Shown: positions 23,701 to 33,479 of the stretch, piece by piece
Numbering within the stretch: position 1 is the stretch's first letter
Layout of the letters: the number at the start of each line of letters is the position of its first letter
Assembly (NCBI RefSeq): GCF_037975245.1
Contig: NC_092572.1
Location: 3,323,501 to 3,387,500, forward strand
DNA: 64,000 nt
Direction: 5' to 3'
From: Apostichopus japonicus
Lineage: Eukaryota > Echinodermata > Holothuroidea > Aspidochirotida > Stichopodidae
Program-made: the position numbers and the translations under genes
Notes under the pieces: generated by a model
Told to the model about the DNA's origin: nothing
Seen by the model: only the letters and a program-made list of their open reading frames with translations
Databases searched by the model: none

Positions 23701-24060
23701 AAAAGTAACATATAAATAGCGGTTCAAGTGTGTTGCAAAGCGGGAATTTCACCTCGAATGTTTCGGATACGGTCATTTTTTGGGGAACCATCAATTTTGA
23801 TACGAAAAAAACGTACGCTGGGACACCAGAAAAGTCTAAAACACGCTAAATCTAGTGTAAAACGCTAAAGCTGGTAACACTGGTGGTAATGGCTTTAAAT
23901 TTAGCGCGTATACGTCGAACGTACGTGATTTTTTTTAAACAATCAAATTCCTGGAATTCATACATGTGACACTAAGTTTGAAACTAAGTTTGAATCTTTT
24001 TATTTCTATTTCGAGATTATGAAAGAACATGCTCCATTAATATTAACCCTTGGGAACCTA
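20793..24060. other. Non-coding stretch, nothing firmly recognised
   Basis: Apart from short frames without protein-like character I see no gene. Around 22530-22630 a G+C-richer stretch with GGCGGCCATTT could be a promoter or first exon on the minus strand, which would fit the minus-strand exons to the left, but no start could be fixed. Confidence 0.4.
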
Positions 24061-24089
24061 ACCGAAACCTTTAATTATAACTTATTTTA

Positions 24090-24332
24090 AACGTATCTGT
24101 GATTAACCACGGTAGTCTAATAATTATAAACGTATCTATGATTAAACACGACTGCAAACTGCGGCCGCTTCAAGTGATGCTCAGTGGAGCGTGACCTGAC
24201 GGTCTGACGTCACTCCCTAATGCGGATAAGGGTTATTATAAACGTATCTGTGATTAATCACTATCACGTGATCTACCACAGATACGTTTATAATAATTAG
24301 ACTACCGTGATTTATCACGATAGTCTAATTAT
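24090..24332. repeat. Nested palindrome with AAACGTATCTGTGATTAA arms
   Basis: The arms at 24233-24252 and 24277-24296 are exact reverse complements (20 bp, 24-nt spacer). A longer imperfect dyad pairs CACGGTAGTCTAATAATTAT near 24107 with its inverse near 24285. The centre is GC-rich (GCGGCCGC at 24161). The structure looks like a MITE or foldback remnant. Confidence 0.75.
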
Positions 24333-24334
24333 AA

Positions 24335-25640
24335 ACATTATGATATAACGTTTTAAGAAAACATTATTGAAACATTTTAAAGATATTTTGTAATGCAAAA
24401 CGTTATAAAAATGTTTTTAAAACGTTTTTAATATAACAGTTTGTGAACCTATTTGAATCAATTTGAGGATGCAGGCAATGTTTTTATTTTTTAAAATTTT
24501 TTTATTATTGCGTATATACCAACAACGCATAATTTTATCTGACTTCATTAGGAAACTAGATATTTGAACAACATTTTGATATAATGTTGTAGGTAGAACA
24601 TTTTTTAATCATTTTAAAAACATTTTCTTACAAATGTTATTGTATAACGCATTGAAAACATCATGATATCACGTTTTAAGAAAATATTATTGAAACATTT
24701 AAAGATATTTTGTGATGCAAAACGTTATAAAAATGTTTTTAAAACGTTTTTAATATAAAAGTTTGTGAACCTATATGAATCAATTTGAGGATGCAGGCAA
24801 TGTTTGTTTTTAGTCTTTTTTTATAATTTGATTGCGTATATACCAACAATGCAAACTTTTATCTGACTTCATTAGAAAATATTTATATGATATTTGAACA
24901 ACATTTTGATATAATGCTGAAGTTAAAACATTTTTTAAACATTTTAAAAACATTTTCTTACAAATGTTATTGTATAACGCATTGAAAACATTATGATATC
25001 ACGTTTTAAGAAAATATTATTGAAACATTTTAAAGATATTTTGTGATGCAAAACGTTATAAAAATGTTTTTAAAACGTTTTTAATATACAAGTTTGTGAA
25101 CCTATTTGAATCAATTTGAGGGTGCAGGCAATGTTTGTTTTTAGTCTTTTTTATTTAATTTTATTGCGTATGTACCAACAATGCAACTTTTATCTGACTT
25201 CATTAGAAAATAGTTATATGATATTTGAAAAACATTTTGATATAGTGTTGTAGGTAAAACATTTTTAAAACATTATAAAACATTTTCCTCAATGTTATTG
25301 TATAACAAATTAAAAACATTATGATATAACGTTTTAAGAAAATATTATTATAACATTAGGATGATATTTTATATAGCAAGACGTTTTAAAAATGTTTTTA
25401 AAATATTATTATTAACATGCAAGTTTATTAGCATATTTGAATCACATTTGATGAAGTGCCATTGTTTTCGTAGTTTTAATGCATCATATACCCACAATGC
25501 ATATTTCCATCTAATTAACGGTAGAATATATTTTTATGATATTTTAACAACATTTTGAAATAATATTGAAAACAAAACATTTTTTAAACATTTTTAAAAC
25601 ATTTTTATGTTATAAAATAACATCATAATAACGTTATATA
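24335..25640. repeat. Four tandem copies of a ~327-bp unit
   Basis: The anchor TGATAT(A/C)ACGTTTTAAGAAAA occurs at 24341, 24663, 24994 and 25322 (spacings 322, 331, 328). Each unit contains AAAACGTTATAAAAATG, TCAATTTGAGG.TGCAGGCAATG and ACATTTTGATATA. The fourth copy is more diverged. The array forms the right flank of the CCCAGCAAACAC-bounded block. Confidence 0.9.
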
Positions 25641-25927
25641 AATATAATATAAAAATGTTTTGTTATAACGTTTCTACGACCTTTTAAAAATGTTATGATA
25701 ATGTTATGTGTTTGCTGGGTACATTGTTCAATTATGTCAAGCATTGTACTGTGGTTGTGCTATGGCATCATTGATTCTATAGTTTTACAAAACTAAGTAC
25801 AAATTTTCCTATTTCAAGAGTGTGAATCCTACAATAATCAGATTCTTAGATTATCCATTATTTCTTTGTATTGTACAGAATTTTGTATTAACTTAATTGC
25901 TGTACATTACTTTACATATTATAGCAG

Positions 25928-26076
25928 AGTTCTTTCGAGTGACCGAAGTGAACTTACAGGAGAAGTTTGTCACTGGAATGTTAAATATCACCCCTATGCT
26001 GTTGAAGATGAAGACCCCAAGAAAATTGCACAATGGGTGAATAATATTCCAGAAGACACCCAGGACAATAAGTATG
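25928..26076 (+). CDS. Internal exon of an unrecognised gene
   Basis: 149 bp between acceptor TTACATATTATAGCAG and donor TATG|GTAAGT. The single open frame encodes a soluble, charged peptide beginning LSSDRSELTGEVCHWNVKYH and ending with IPEDTQDNKYG. The acceptor is phase 2 and the donor phase 1. Composition and both splice signals make this one of the best host-type exons in the window. I do not recognise the domain. No partner exon was found nearby, so introns must be long. Confidence 0.55.
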
Positions 26077-27940
26077 GTAAGTCCCCTCCCCAGTAAAAAA
26101 GTTGGATCCCAAGTTGTGATTGCAGCGGGTAGGAAAATTAGACCCATATACCACAATATCTCTACTCGGGCACCCAGGTAACAGTGAGGGGTTTGGTGAG
26201 TGACCTCTATGACCTCAGGTGACCTATACCAAAAACAATAGTAATGCCATTTCACCCTTACCTCAAAAGAAGCACTGGATACAGTACACACGAGGACCAA
26301 AGTTTAATGAAAAGCTTTAGAAATAATCGCTCTGGTTAATTTATTCACATGTTGATCTTAAACTTTAATTATTGGGATCATTAAATTGCCAGGGATTGAA
26401 TAAGTGGTCCCTCATCAGCTACTTGTGCCATAAAATCCCTCAAGGTCACAATAAACAATAAATACTTTGAGCAATACTGTACTCACACAACATATAATAC
26501 TACACATGAGGTATAGCCTAAATTAAGGCGGAATTTTCACCAGAGAAACATCTTGGAATTTGTCATTTTATAAAATTGTCAAAATGAATATTTTTATTTG
26601 AAGTTGAAACAAGTATTATCTCAAATGTAATTATGATCCAAGGCTAGATGTGGGCAGTCTAAAAGACTCAACAAAATGGATTGAAGGATGGATATTCTGA
26701 CAGAATTTTATTTTTAGAAAACAGATAATTTCTGTCTTAGTTTAGCCTATGACCAAAGTAAATAATTGTAATGAACAATTGAATATCTAGGTCTGTATTG
26801 ATCTTTACATATCGAGCCTTCTGTATCCAGACACATTGCTATCAGCGATGTGTCAGGGTTGCGGTTTGGCCCATCATCACTTCATATAAAAACTGCCGAA
26901 ATCAAATCAAATATGAGTTGAAAAGTTTCTCTGGAATGTCAAAATGTCAGAGGTTAATAAGTTATAGCGCTCAACAAAAACAAATCATCACTTTAGTCCT
27001 AATCCATTACCAAAAAAAAAACACACATCCAGGCTACATTTCCGGGGCCCTCTGGTCAATGTTGTTGGGCTAGGTCTCTGAAATTATGATATATTTTGCT
27101 GTTTTCAGAGGGCCATAACTTCTGAACCTCTCCGGCTATAGAGCTAAAAAGTTCTGTGAATTAGTTTGAAACATACTGTTTCAAGTAGTCAGTTTCAGTG
27201 AAATGTAAGGGGATGACATGGGGATGTTTCTGAAGATTTGATCAATTAGCATGGAATGACCCTGTTGGTTGATATAATGGATAAATAATGTGTTCATTTA
27301 AATTAATTAAAGGGGTCAAAGGTCAAACTTGTCAAAAGTATTATGGCTCCTTTCTACGTCATCACATTAAGGGGTTGTAGGAAAAAACTATATTATGCAA
27401 CCAAAGTAAACACGAAAAAACTATAGATGACACAGGCGTGGCTTACGTAACGTAGGCTACAAAGGACAGAGGAGACGGTTTAGGGGCATCGATTTACTGG
27501 TTTTGCTAAAATACCAGGTGATTTTGCCCTTTTTAAAGAAACTTTGGGCGGGTGGGTCATTTCCAAAAGGGACCATCATGACACTATTAGAGTTCCTATT
27601 TATGAAGGAACTCTAGACACTATTTAAGTAAACTTAAATTAAAACCACCACATAACCCATTGGTGAGCTAAGCTGTCCCCAGAGTGAGAGAGACCTTCTG
27701 CAAACAGGTGACCCACTGTTCACCTCTTTGTGTATGAACTAATTCTCTGGGGGACTAAGTAACTAAGTTGTTTACACTTGGTGTCCTAGTGGTTATTGAG
27801 CAATGTTGGTGTTTCCCGGTAATAAGTAGGCCGATCAGCTGGTTCATTTATCTCCTTATTTGGGCTGGGCAGGAAGTTGGTTTGTTTTAGGGTACTGTCC
27901 CCTGGCACTATAAGAAGGCCAGTTTACCAGCGATCTGTGC
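26077..27940. other. Non-coding stretch, nothing recognised
   Basis: Probably intronic or intergenic. A TATA-like CTATAAGAAGG lies at about 27910, 35 bp upstream of the duplicated segment at 27948, and could mark a promoter. No gene follows. Confidence 0.4.
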
Positions 27941-27947
27941 CACTCAC

Positions 27948-28023
27948 TTGACAGCCCTCAGCCGTCGATAGGAGTTCGGAGACATCACCATTAGAAATTA
28001 CTCTATAATTTCTATACAGGTAC
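27948..28023. repeat. Direct repeat copy 1 (~80 bp)
   Basis: This segment (CCACTCACTTGACAGCCCTC, then AGCCGTCGATAGGA and ending TTTCTATACAGG) recurs in direct orientation at 30993-31082 with about 90% identity. Both copies end in CTATACAG|GT, a possible splice donor. They may be duplicated first exons or parts of an LTR. Confidence 0.8.
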
Positions 28024-28737
28024 CAACCACTTTGTAATTTTCAGAAGTAAGCTTCTTAGGTTTAATAGTAATGTTCAGTTACTCTGTGATGGCTCCAATA
28101 TGGAATAAACAACATTGGCTATATGTCAATATCAATGGAACACATAGTTGTACTAAATTACACAACGGATGTTAGAGTATATCAATCGATGGTATGACTT
28201 TAATTTAATTAGATATTAAACATCTCTGATATTTTAGTGTTTATGCATTTAGTTGTCTATTAGGGACATACTAGTAATTGGGTTAGGGCAATAAGCACTT
28301 GACTGAGACTTACTGCCTTTGTGTCCGTCATTAACTGCCACGTCGGCTAGATGTGAGCTTTATTACTTGTAATGTTATTTACTGGAAACACATTTTATTT
28401 AAACATTTAGCCTTAATGATAAGAGTGTACTTGTTGTAGATTTGTGCCATATTTTAGTTGGTATTGAGCCATGGGCGTCAATCCAGGGGGGGGGGGGGGA
28501 CGGGGGAACACGTCCCCCCCACATTTCAATGGGTGGTGGAAACAATATCAAATGCCCCCCCCCCACACACACACACACACATTTGGAAAAAGAGTAATGA
28601 TGTGGCTCTATTCGGTTACACATCTCAGGAGGATTCATATCATCGAATATCACTCAATGTTGCTGAATCTTAAGCTTAGTCTGCCTTTCTTTCGAGGCCA
28701 GTTCCAGTCGTCGTCGGTTGAAGGGTATAGACAAATA

Positions 28738-29020
28738 TTCAAGTTGGTGAATCCAGCGGTACGGGCTATGTTTGGTGAAGTCGAAGCTCTTTTGAGGTCC
28801 TCCTCGTCTCCTCCGCCAGTTCGACGGAAGCCGAGAGATAATTTAGTGCTTTGAGGCGTGTGAAAACATGGCTACGGAGCACCATGACTCAACATAGGCT
28901 GAAGTGATGGTGTGCCATATTCACCACGAACGTCTAGCCCAGTTGAAGCCTGGGGAGTTAGCAGAGAAGTTCGTTGGTTCCTCGGATTACAGACGCCGCA
29001 TCTTCGGGCGATTCCAGTAG
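28738..29020 (+). pseudogene. hAT transposase C-terminal remnant
   Basis: In pieces of two or three frames the sequence reads VRAMFGEVEALL, then LVSSASSTEAER, a stop, FSALRRVKTWLRSTMTQHRL, and finally CHIHHERLAQLKPGELAEKF up to a TAG at 29018. This is the conserved dimerisation region that closes hAT transposases. The TAA at 28839-28841 falls inside the ER.FS motif, and at least two frameshifts separate the pieces, so the gene is dead. Confidence 0.85.
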
Positions 29021-29327
29021 AAAAATAGTGCGCTCCGTCATTATCATAAGAGACAGCACTTCATAGCTAGAGCTAAAGCTTGTACATAGTTGTTGTTTAG
29101 TTGTAGATGGTGTTTCAAAGACGGTGCCCGTTTCCTAATATTGGGGAAATGGAATAGAGAGCATATTCCGTGGCAGCGCATCCCATGTTACCTTGTTGTT
29201 GAGTGATACCGGAGTTTATTCCACAGTGAGAACGCTGGGTACACACAGGGACGTCGCTAGAGCGGGGGTGGGGTGTGGGGGTGTCTCACCCCAAAACTTA
29301 GTAAAACTGACGATAGTTGGAAAATTG

Positions 29328-29362
29328 GAGTGCGACAGCCGGAATTTCCGGCTTTCGCACTC
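29328..29362. repeat. 35-bp near-perfect palindrome
   Basis: gagtgcgacagccggaa is followed after one base by its inverse with one mismatch. It lies inside the hAT relic. Confidence 0.85.
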
Positions 29363-30992
29363 TAGTTTATCTAGGCATATTCATTTTTTCCTGTGATTGT
29401 GCATGACCTAAAAATTGAAAAATGTCGGTCAAATTTACCTTGAATCTGTCATAAACCACGTTTTCCTTGCCACTTTGAGAAATTGTATCTCGCGATTCTT
29501 ATACTCCACCGTACAAAACTTCGTATGGGTTCAAAACAGCAGTCGGAATTTCTGACTTCAAAACCCATCCAGTTGGATTTTCAGCCACTACACGCTCCCC
29601 CCCCCCTCTCCCTCTCTCTCATATCATCAGGCCTTAGCTACGTTCCTGGGTACACGGTGGTTACATAGTACGCTCCGACCATGATTCACCCGATTACCAG
29701 ATGCAGATCCACCTAGCAACCGAGGTAACTTGCGTGAGTATTCCAACGAACAACCACTGATTTATTTGGATGCCTTCATCACTTTAGCCACCATTCACAT
29801 GGGACCTATGCTAAGTCTAACGATACATGCGCATGTATGAGGTCCTCAAAACATAATTAAAGTGGTTTGTCTTGCCATCCTTGTTTCAAATTTCATAGCA
29901 ATGTATTCTCGTAGACCTAGCAAAACATTTAAACTGACACAGTCCCGTTGGAAGTGTGGTATGGGTGGTATTAAAGTCATTGGTGGTTTAACATGATGGC
30001 GTATGACGACGTTTGGCCACATTTGCTTTAAGCTCACTATGCGAACTCGGATCTGGGCTGTGCCTAATTAGTTAGTTATTTAAATTATTAATAATGGCGT
30101 ATGAGGAAAAGGACCAATTTTGTGGTACGGCTCCCAGGACGGCAAGTCGAGAAACTCACATGCAGCCGCGGCGGATAGCTTCCTTCGCCTATATGTCCGG
30201 GGATATTTTGGGACATCATTTTGGGTAACTACGGCCCTGGCCACATGCGGCCCGCCAGTGATTTGTTACATCATCACAAAAACGAACTAGCTGCCTAGAA
30301 TCTGCACTTATGATGCTGTCAGGTAGGTCTATTATCACCATTAATTTTCAATTGGACTGTATTGCCATTATGTTTTTGTGAATACAATTTGTACACACAC
30401 CTATTTCTTGAACGTCCTCGGGAGCAAAGGTTTGAAATCAACAGCAGGTCGTTAGTTAGGTGCGGCTCTGTCAATCTTTCGCTTCTAAAATCTGGCCCAT
30501 TCATTCAAAAAGGTAGCCCATCCCTGCTATAGGCCTATATCTGAGGCCATGGGGTCATTCCTTGACCGACTTTGGTGCAATATAATGTGCCCATTTCGAA
30601 GTAATTTTATTCACAGATTGTTATTTGTCATGGGTTCGAACAATTGAGGGGTATTCTATCCTGAAACATATGGCAAAATGGGGCTGGGGTTCCAGTTCGC
30701 CTCATCATTTGTCAACTTGCACTGGGTTCTAATGTTCATGTCAATTGGAATCACTAATAAAAGAAATAATCCACCAAAAATGAAGGTCGCATGAACTTTA
30801 TTGCAGATTTCCTGAGAAACGAATTTGTAATTTTCACCCGAAATCACGCAACTAGATGGCTACTATCCAGCCTGGCAAGTGCCATCTCCAGCGATCTGGC
30901 AGGTATTGAAATCTGAAATTTTCTTGTTTCAAATCGGATTGACGCCCCTGTATTGAGTCCATTGTATTGATTATATTTGGCATGTAAGTTAA

Positions 30993-31082
30993 GCCACTCA
31001 CTTGACAGCCCTCAGCCGTCGATAGGATGTCGGAGACATCGCCATTAGAAATTACCGTACTCTATATTTTCTATACAGGTCC
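30993..31082. repeat. Direct repeat copy 2 (~85 bp)
   Basis: Second copy of the 27948-28023 segment. The hAT insertion lies between the two copies. Without it they would be only about 490 bp apart. Confidence 0.8.
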
Positions 31083-32302
31083 TTTGGGATTGGGTGGGCG
31101 TGACTAACGCCCTGGTCTTAAGATGCCCCCTCCCCACCAGGCCATAATGTTCCCCGGATCTGACTGACGGTCGAGCGGGTCTAGAGAGGGAGTGAGCCCC
31201 AACCCCAACTAGTGATCCATCCCGAGATGGGATTGACTGTGTTTTATTGTTAATGGCAATTAGTGACAGTTGTTGTTTATCTCCATTGTTATCCTGTTTT
31301 CTCCTTCTTTCTTTATGTCGTAGTTATGAATATATACCTCGTATAACTATATATATATGCTTTAAGTGTTATTCTGTTTGTTTGTGTGTTGAGTCAGACG
31401 AGCCAGTTGTTGCAGTAGTAGTAAGGTAGGGTCCTCATATGTCACGAGGCGCATTGTTGATGTGTGCCTAACAACATCGAGTATCTCGGTGTAGGTAGTT
31501 GACCCCATTACAGCCGAAGAACCCCCGCTTCCCTAAAGACTTATATCCCTGTGTGAGAGCGATCAACCTGTGGTTACAAGTACAATGGTTGTTTCAACCA
31601 GAGTTTCTTTTTAAAAGACTTTAGTTTCAACTAATGACTGGTTGGGAGTCTAAGCAACTGTCTCCGTGTTCAACTACTAAGTATACCTTGTAGAGGTACA
31701 CAGTGAGGCTAATTTAATCAAGCAAGCCAATATAAGGCTCAAGGATATAGTACGTTGTAAAAGAAGACCTATCATTTTTCCGGCATGTATTTATATGTGC
31801 TTCAAAATTACTAACATAAGTCAAGAACAATTTGGAAAAGCTTTCTATTCGGGAGGCGCCTCCACACCCAAGTACTTCCAGCCAACAGTGTCACTAACGG
31901 GAATCCAAAAGAAATTCTGTCATCAACAGAGAGTGACACAACCGGGCGTCTATATGTGCCAAATATAAAAGATATCCACCCAAGCCTAATCTATGGTTAC
32001 GCCTCTCCTTACTACGCCACTTACACACCCCAGACACTCGACAAAAACAGTTCAAGTTTTGACGGATAACAGGCTAACGTTGACACAGCATGGAATCACC
32101 TATTAATTTCAGATTTTCGTTTTCATCTATATATTAAGCAAAAATGGAATTGCATGTTTTTTCAAAGAATCAACTTCTCTAGTTTTGGTTTCGTTTCCTT
32201 TTCATAAGTCCCTATTATCTTGCTTTCAGTTTGGTATTTTATCTTACAGCGTACAACAGAACTACACTTTAACCTACTTTACTGTTTGTGGCTAAGGTTG
32301 CA
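31083..32302. other. Upstream region of the Ig-like gene, no gene seen
   Basis: No protein-like frame. The stretch leads to the ATG at 32303 and presumably holds its promoter. I could not identify a TATA box or start site with confidence. Confidence 0.4.
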
Positions 32303-32405
32303 ATGGCTGCCCTGCAGACTGAGGAAGAACCACCAAAACTGCTTTTGTTCACCATGTTTGCATTCATAACGGTGAATGTAAATTATCTGATAACTCCTTG
32401 TTGTG
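32303..32405 (+). CDS. Ig-like gene, exon 1: signal peptide
   Basis: ATG at 32303 begins MAALQTEEEPPK followed by a hydrophobic run (LLLFTMFAFITVNVNYLI) and CCG. The donor is TGTG|GTAAGC after one base of a codon (phase 1). A short charged N-terminus, a hydrophobic core and a phase-1 exit are the classic first-exon layout of secreted or membrane immunoglobulin-superfamily genes. The next exon begins in matching phase at 32815. The leading 12 residues are long for a signal peptide, so a signal anchor is possible. Confidence 0.65.
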
Positions 32406-32814
32406 GTAAGCAATTTAAACACTAGAACACTTACATTTAAGTTTTGAAATTGTAAAAAACCAAGGTTCTTGCTTAAAACGTTTCTTTGTTTGTAAATTCA
32501 GTGGCTTTGTTAAAAACAACCTCTTTAAAATGGAACTTTAAAATGGGAGTTGAGTTCTATACTAAGACGTTTAATGGCAGTACGACATTCCTGCCTGCAG
32601 CAACTCTTGATAACGACTTTTGCGGTTCCGTAGTCTGGTAGCGAATGAATGTAACCTTTCTGCAGCAAGAAGTGAAGATACAAGGTTTAAATAGTCAAAC
32701 CGTATGAGTAAGGAATGGTGGTGCGGAAGGTCGGTGGGTATAAATTCGTTGTGTACAACGATCGCTGGTATACTGTATCATTTAACGAATATTTCTAATG
32801 TTCTTTCGTTGCAG

Positions 32815-33099
32815 CGATTTCTGAGGTATATGTTGCTGAAGGCGGTGTCATTCGTCTTAATTTTAGTTTAAGATATAATGGCTTTGGACGTTTAGAATTA
32901 CGACACAATACCAACGTTGTTTTTGCCAGATGTTCTGACACTACAGAGAATAATTCCAGAACACCTCTTTTGTTGTTTGATATATCCGACGGAATAACAA
33001 GCTTTACTATCACAGACTTCGTATCTTCGGACAATGGCCGATATATCTGTTGGTTCAATGGGGAAAAACAGGATCCTGTGTACGATCTATCAGTAATAT
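32815..33099 (+). CDS. Ig-like gene, exon 2: one immunoglobulin V-like domain
   Basis: 285 bp with acceptor TTCTTTCGTTGCAG and donor GTAAGT, phase 1 at both ends, as for typical Ig-domain exons. It encodes ~95 residues starting [19 protein letters not shown], with the hallmark F-strand motif [10 protein letters not shown] (D.G.Y.C) near its end. The B-strand Cys expected near IRLNF is absent, so the canonical disulphide cannot form in the usual way; a Cys in FARCSD is a possible substitute. There are potential N-glycosylation sites (NFS, NNS). The product is probably a secreted or surface recognition protein. The next exon is uncertain: after an acceptor at 34389 this phase gives only Cys-Lys-Gly-stop. 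Confidence 0.7.
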
Positions 33100-33139
33100 G
33101 TAAGTAGCAATCTTATCATTTTTAAAATATGTACGAATT

Positions 33140-33142
33140 TAG

Positions 33143-33218
<76 letters not shown>

Positions 33219-33227
33219 TATATATAC

Positions 33228-33326
<99 letters not shown>

Positions 33327-33330
33327 TGAA
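33140..33330. repeat. (TA)n microsatellite with a (TG)n tail
   Basis: About 165 bp of nearly pure TA repeats with a few C/A interruptions, then TGTGTG to about 33326. Frames read through it (Tyr/Ile runs) are artefacts. It lies in the intron after the Ig exon and directly next to the hammerhead-bearing sequence. Confidence 0.97.
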
Positions 33331-33390
33331 TGTGGAGCAAGTGGTATGACAGATATATAGTAAATCAATAAAGAATAACACACCAGAAAA

Positions 33391-33446
33391 ATTCCACTTC
33401 ACGACCGGTTTCGTCCTTTTGGGACTCATCAGGCGAAGGTAGGAAT
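33391..33446 (-). ncRNA. Hammerhead ribozyme, short stem III type
   Basis: The minus strand carries the full catalytic core: CTGATGAG, then stem II (TCC and GGA around CAAAA), then CGAAAC. Next is a minimal palindromic stem III (ACCGGT) and the cleavage triplet GTC. Stem I is formed by CTTCGC with GTGAAG (one G-U pair) and, beyond an internal loop, ATTCC with GGAAT. Hammerheads with a very short stem III are known from Penelope-like retroelements and metazoan retrozymes. The adjacent TA/TG microsatellite fits a retroelement end. I see no reverse transcriptase next to it. Confidence 0.85.
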
Positions 33447-33479
33447 CGAACCCCGGATCTTTGTGTATATAGATAGATA

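Larger units (their letters stand above)
18333..25720. mobile_element. Block bounded by CCCAGCAAACAC inverted termini
   Basis: TACCCAGCAAACACAATAAC at the left and its reverse complement form (ending TGTTTGCTGGGTA) at the right bound about 7.4 kb. Both flanks (18333-18780 and 24330-25720) are filled with AACGTTTT/AAAACGTT motifs, while the centre (18800-24050) is ordinary sequence with at least two minus-strand exons. Such termini are common on non-autonomous DNA elements in deuterostomes. Whether this is one long element or two shorter ones flanking unrelated DNA cannot be decided by eye. Confidence 0.55.
28470..30950 (+). mobile_element. hAT-superfamily element, decayed
   Basis: The left terminus CATGGGCGTCAATCC and the right terminus GGATTGACGCCCCTG are inverted repeats, flanked by an 8-bp duplication TATTGAGC/TATTGAGT. 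An 8-bp target duplication and CAGGGGCG-type ends are the hallmarks of hAT elements. Inside, a plus-strand remnant of the transposase C-terminus confirms the family. Only that piece of coding sequence survives. Confidence 0.85.

Noticed and set aside
28458-28854. 71- and 127-codon plus-strand frames as genes
   Set aside because: Their starts lie in the G tract at the hAT terminus. Only the last part is meaningful, as a transposase remnant.
33090-33429. Two minus-strand reading frames of ~96 residues rich in Tyr/Ile
   Set aside because: They are translations of the (TA)n microsatellite. The N-terminal part of one covers the hammerhead ribozyme.
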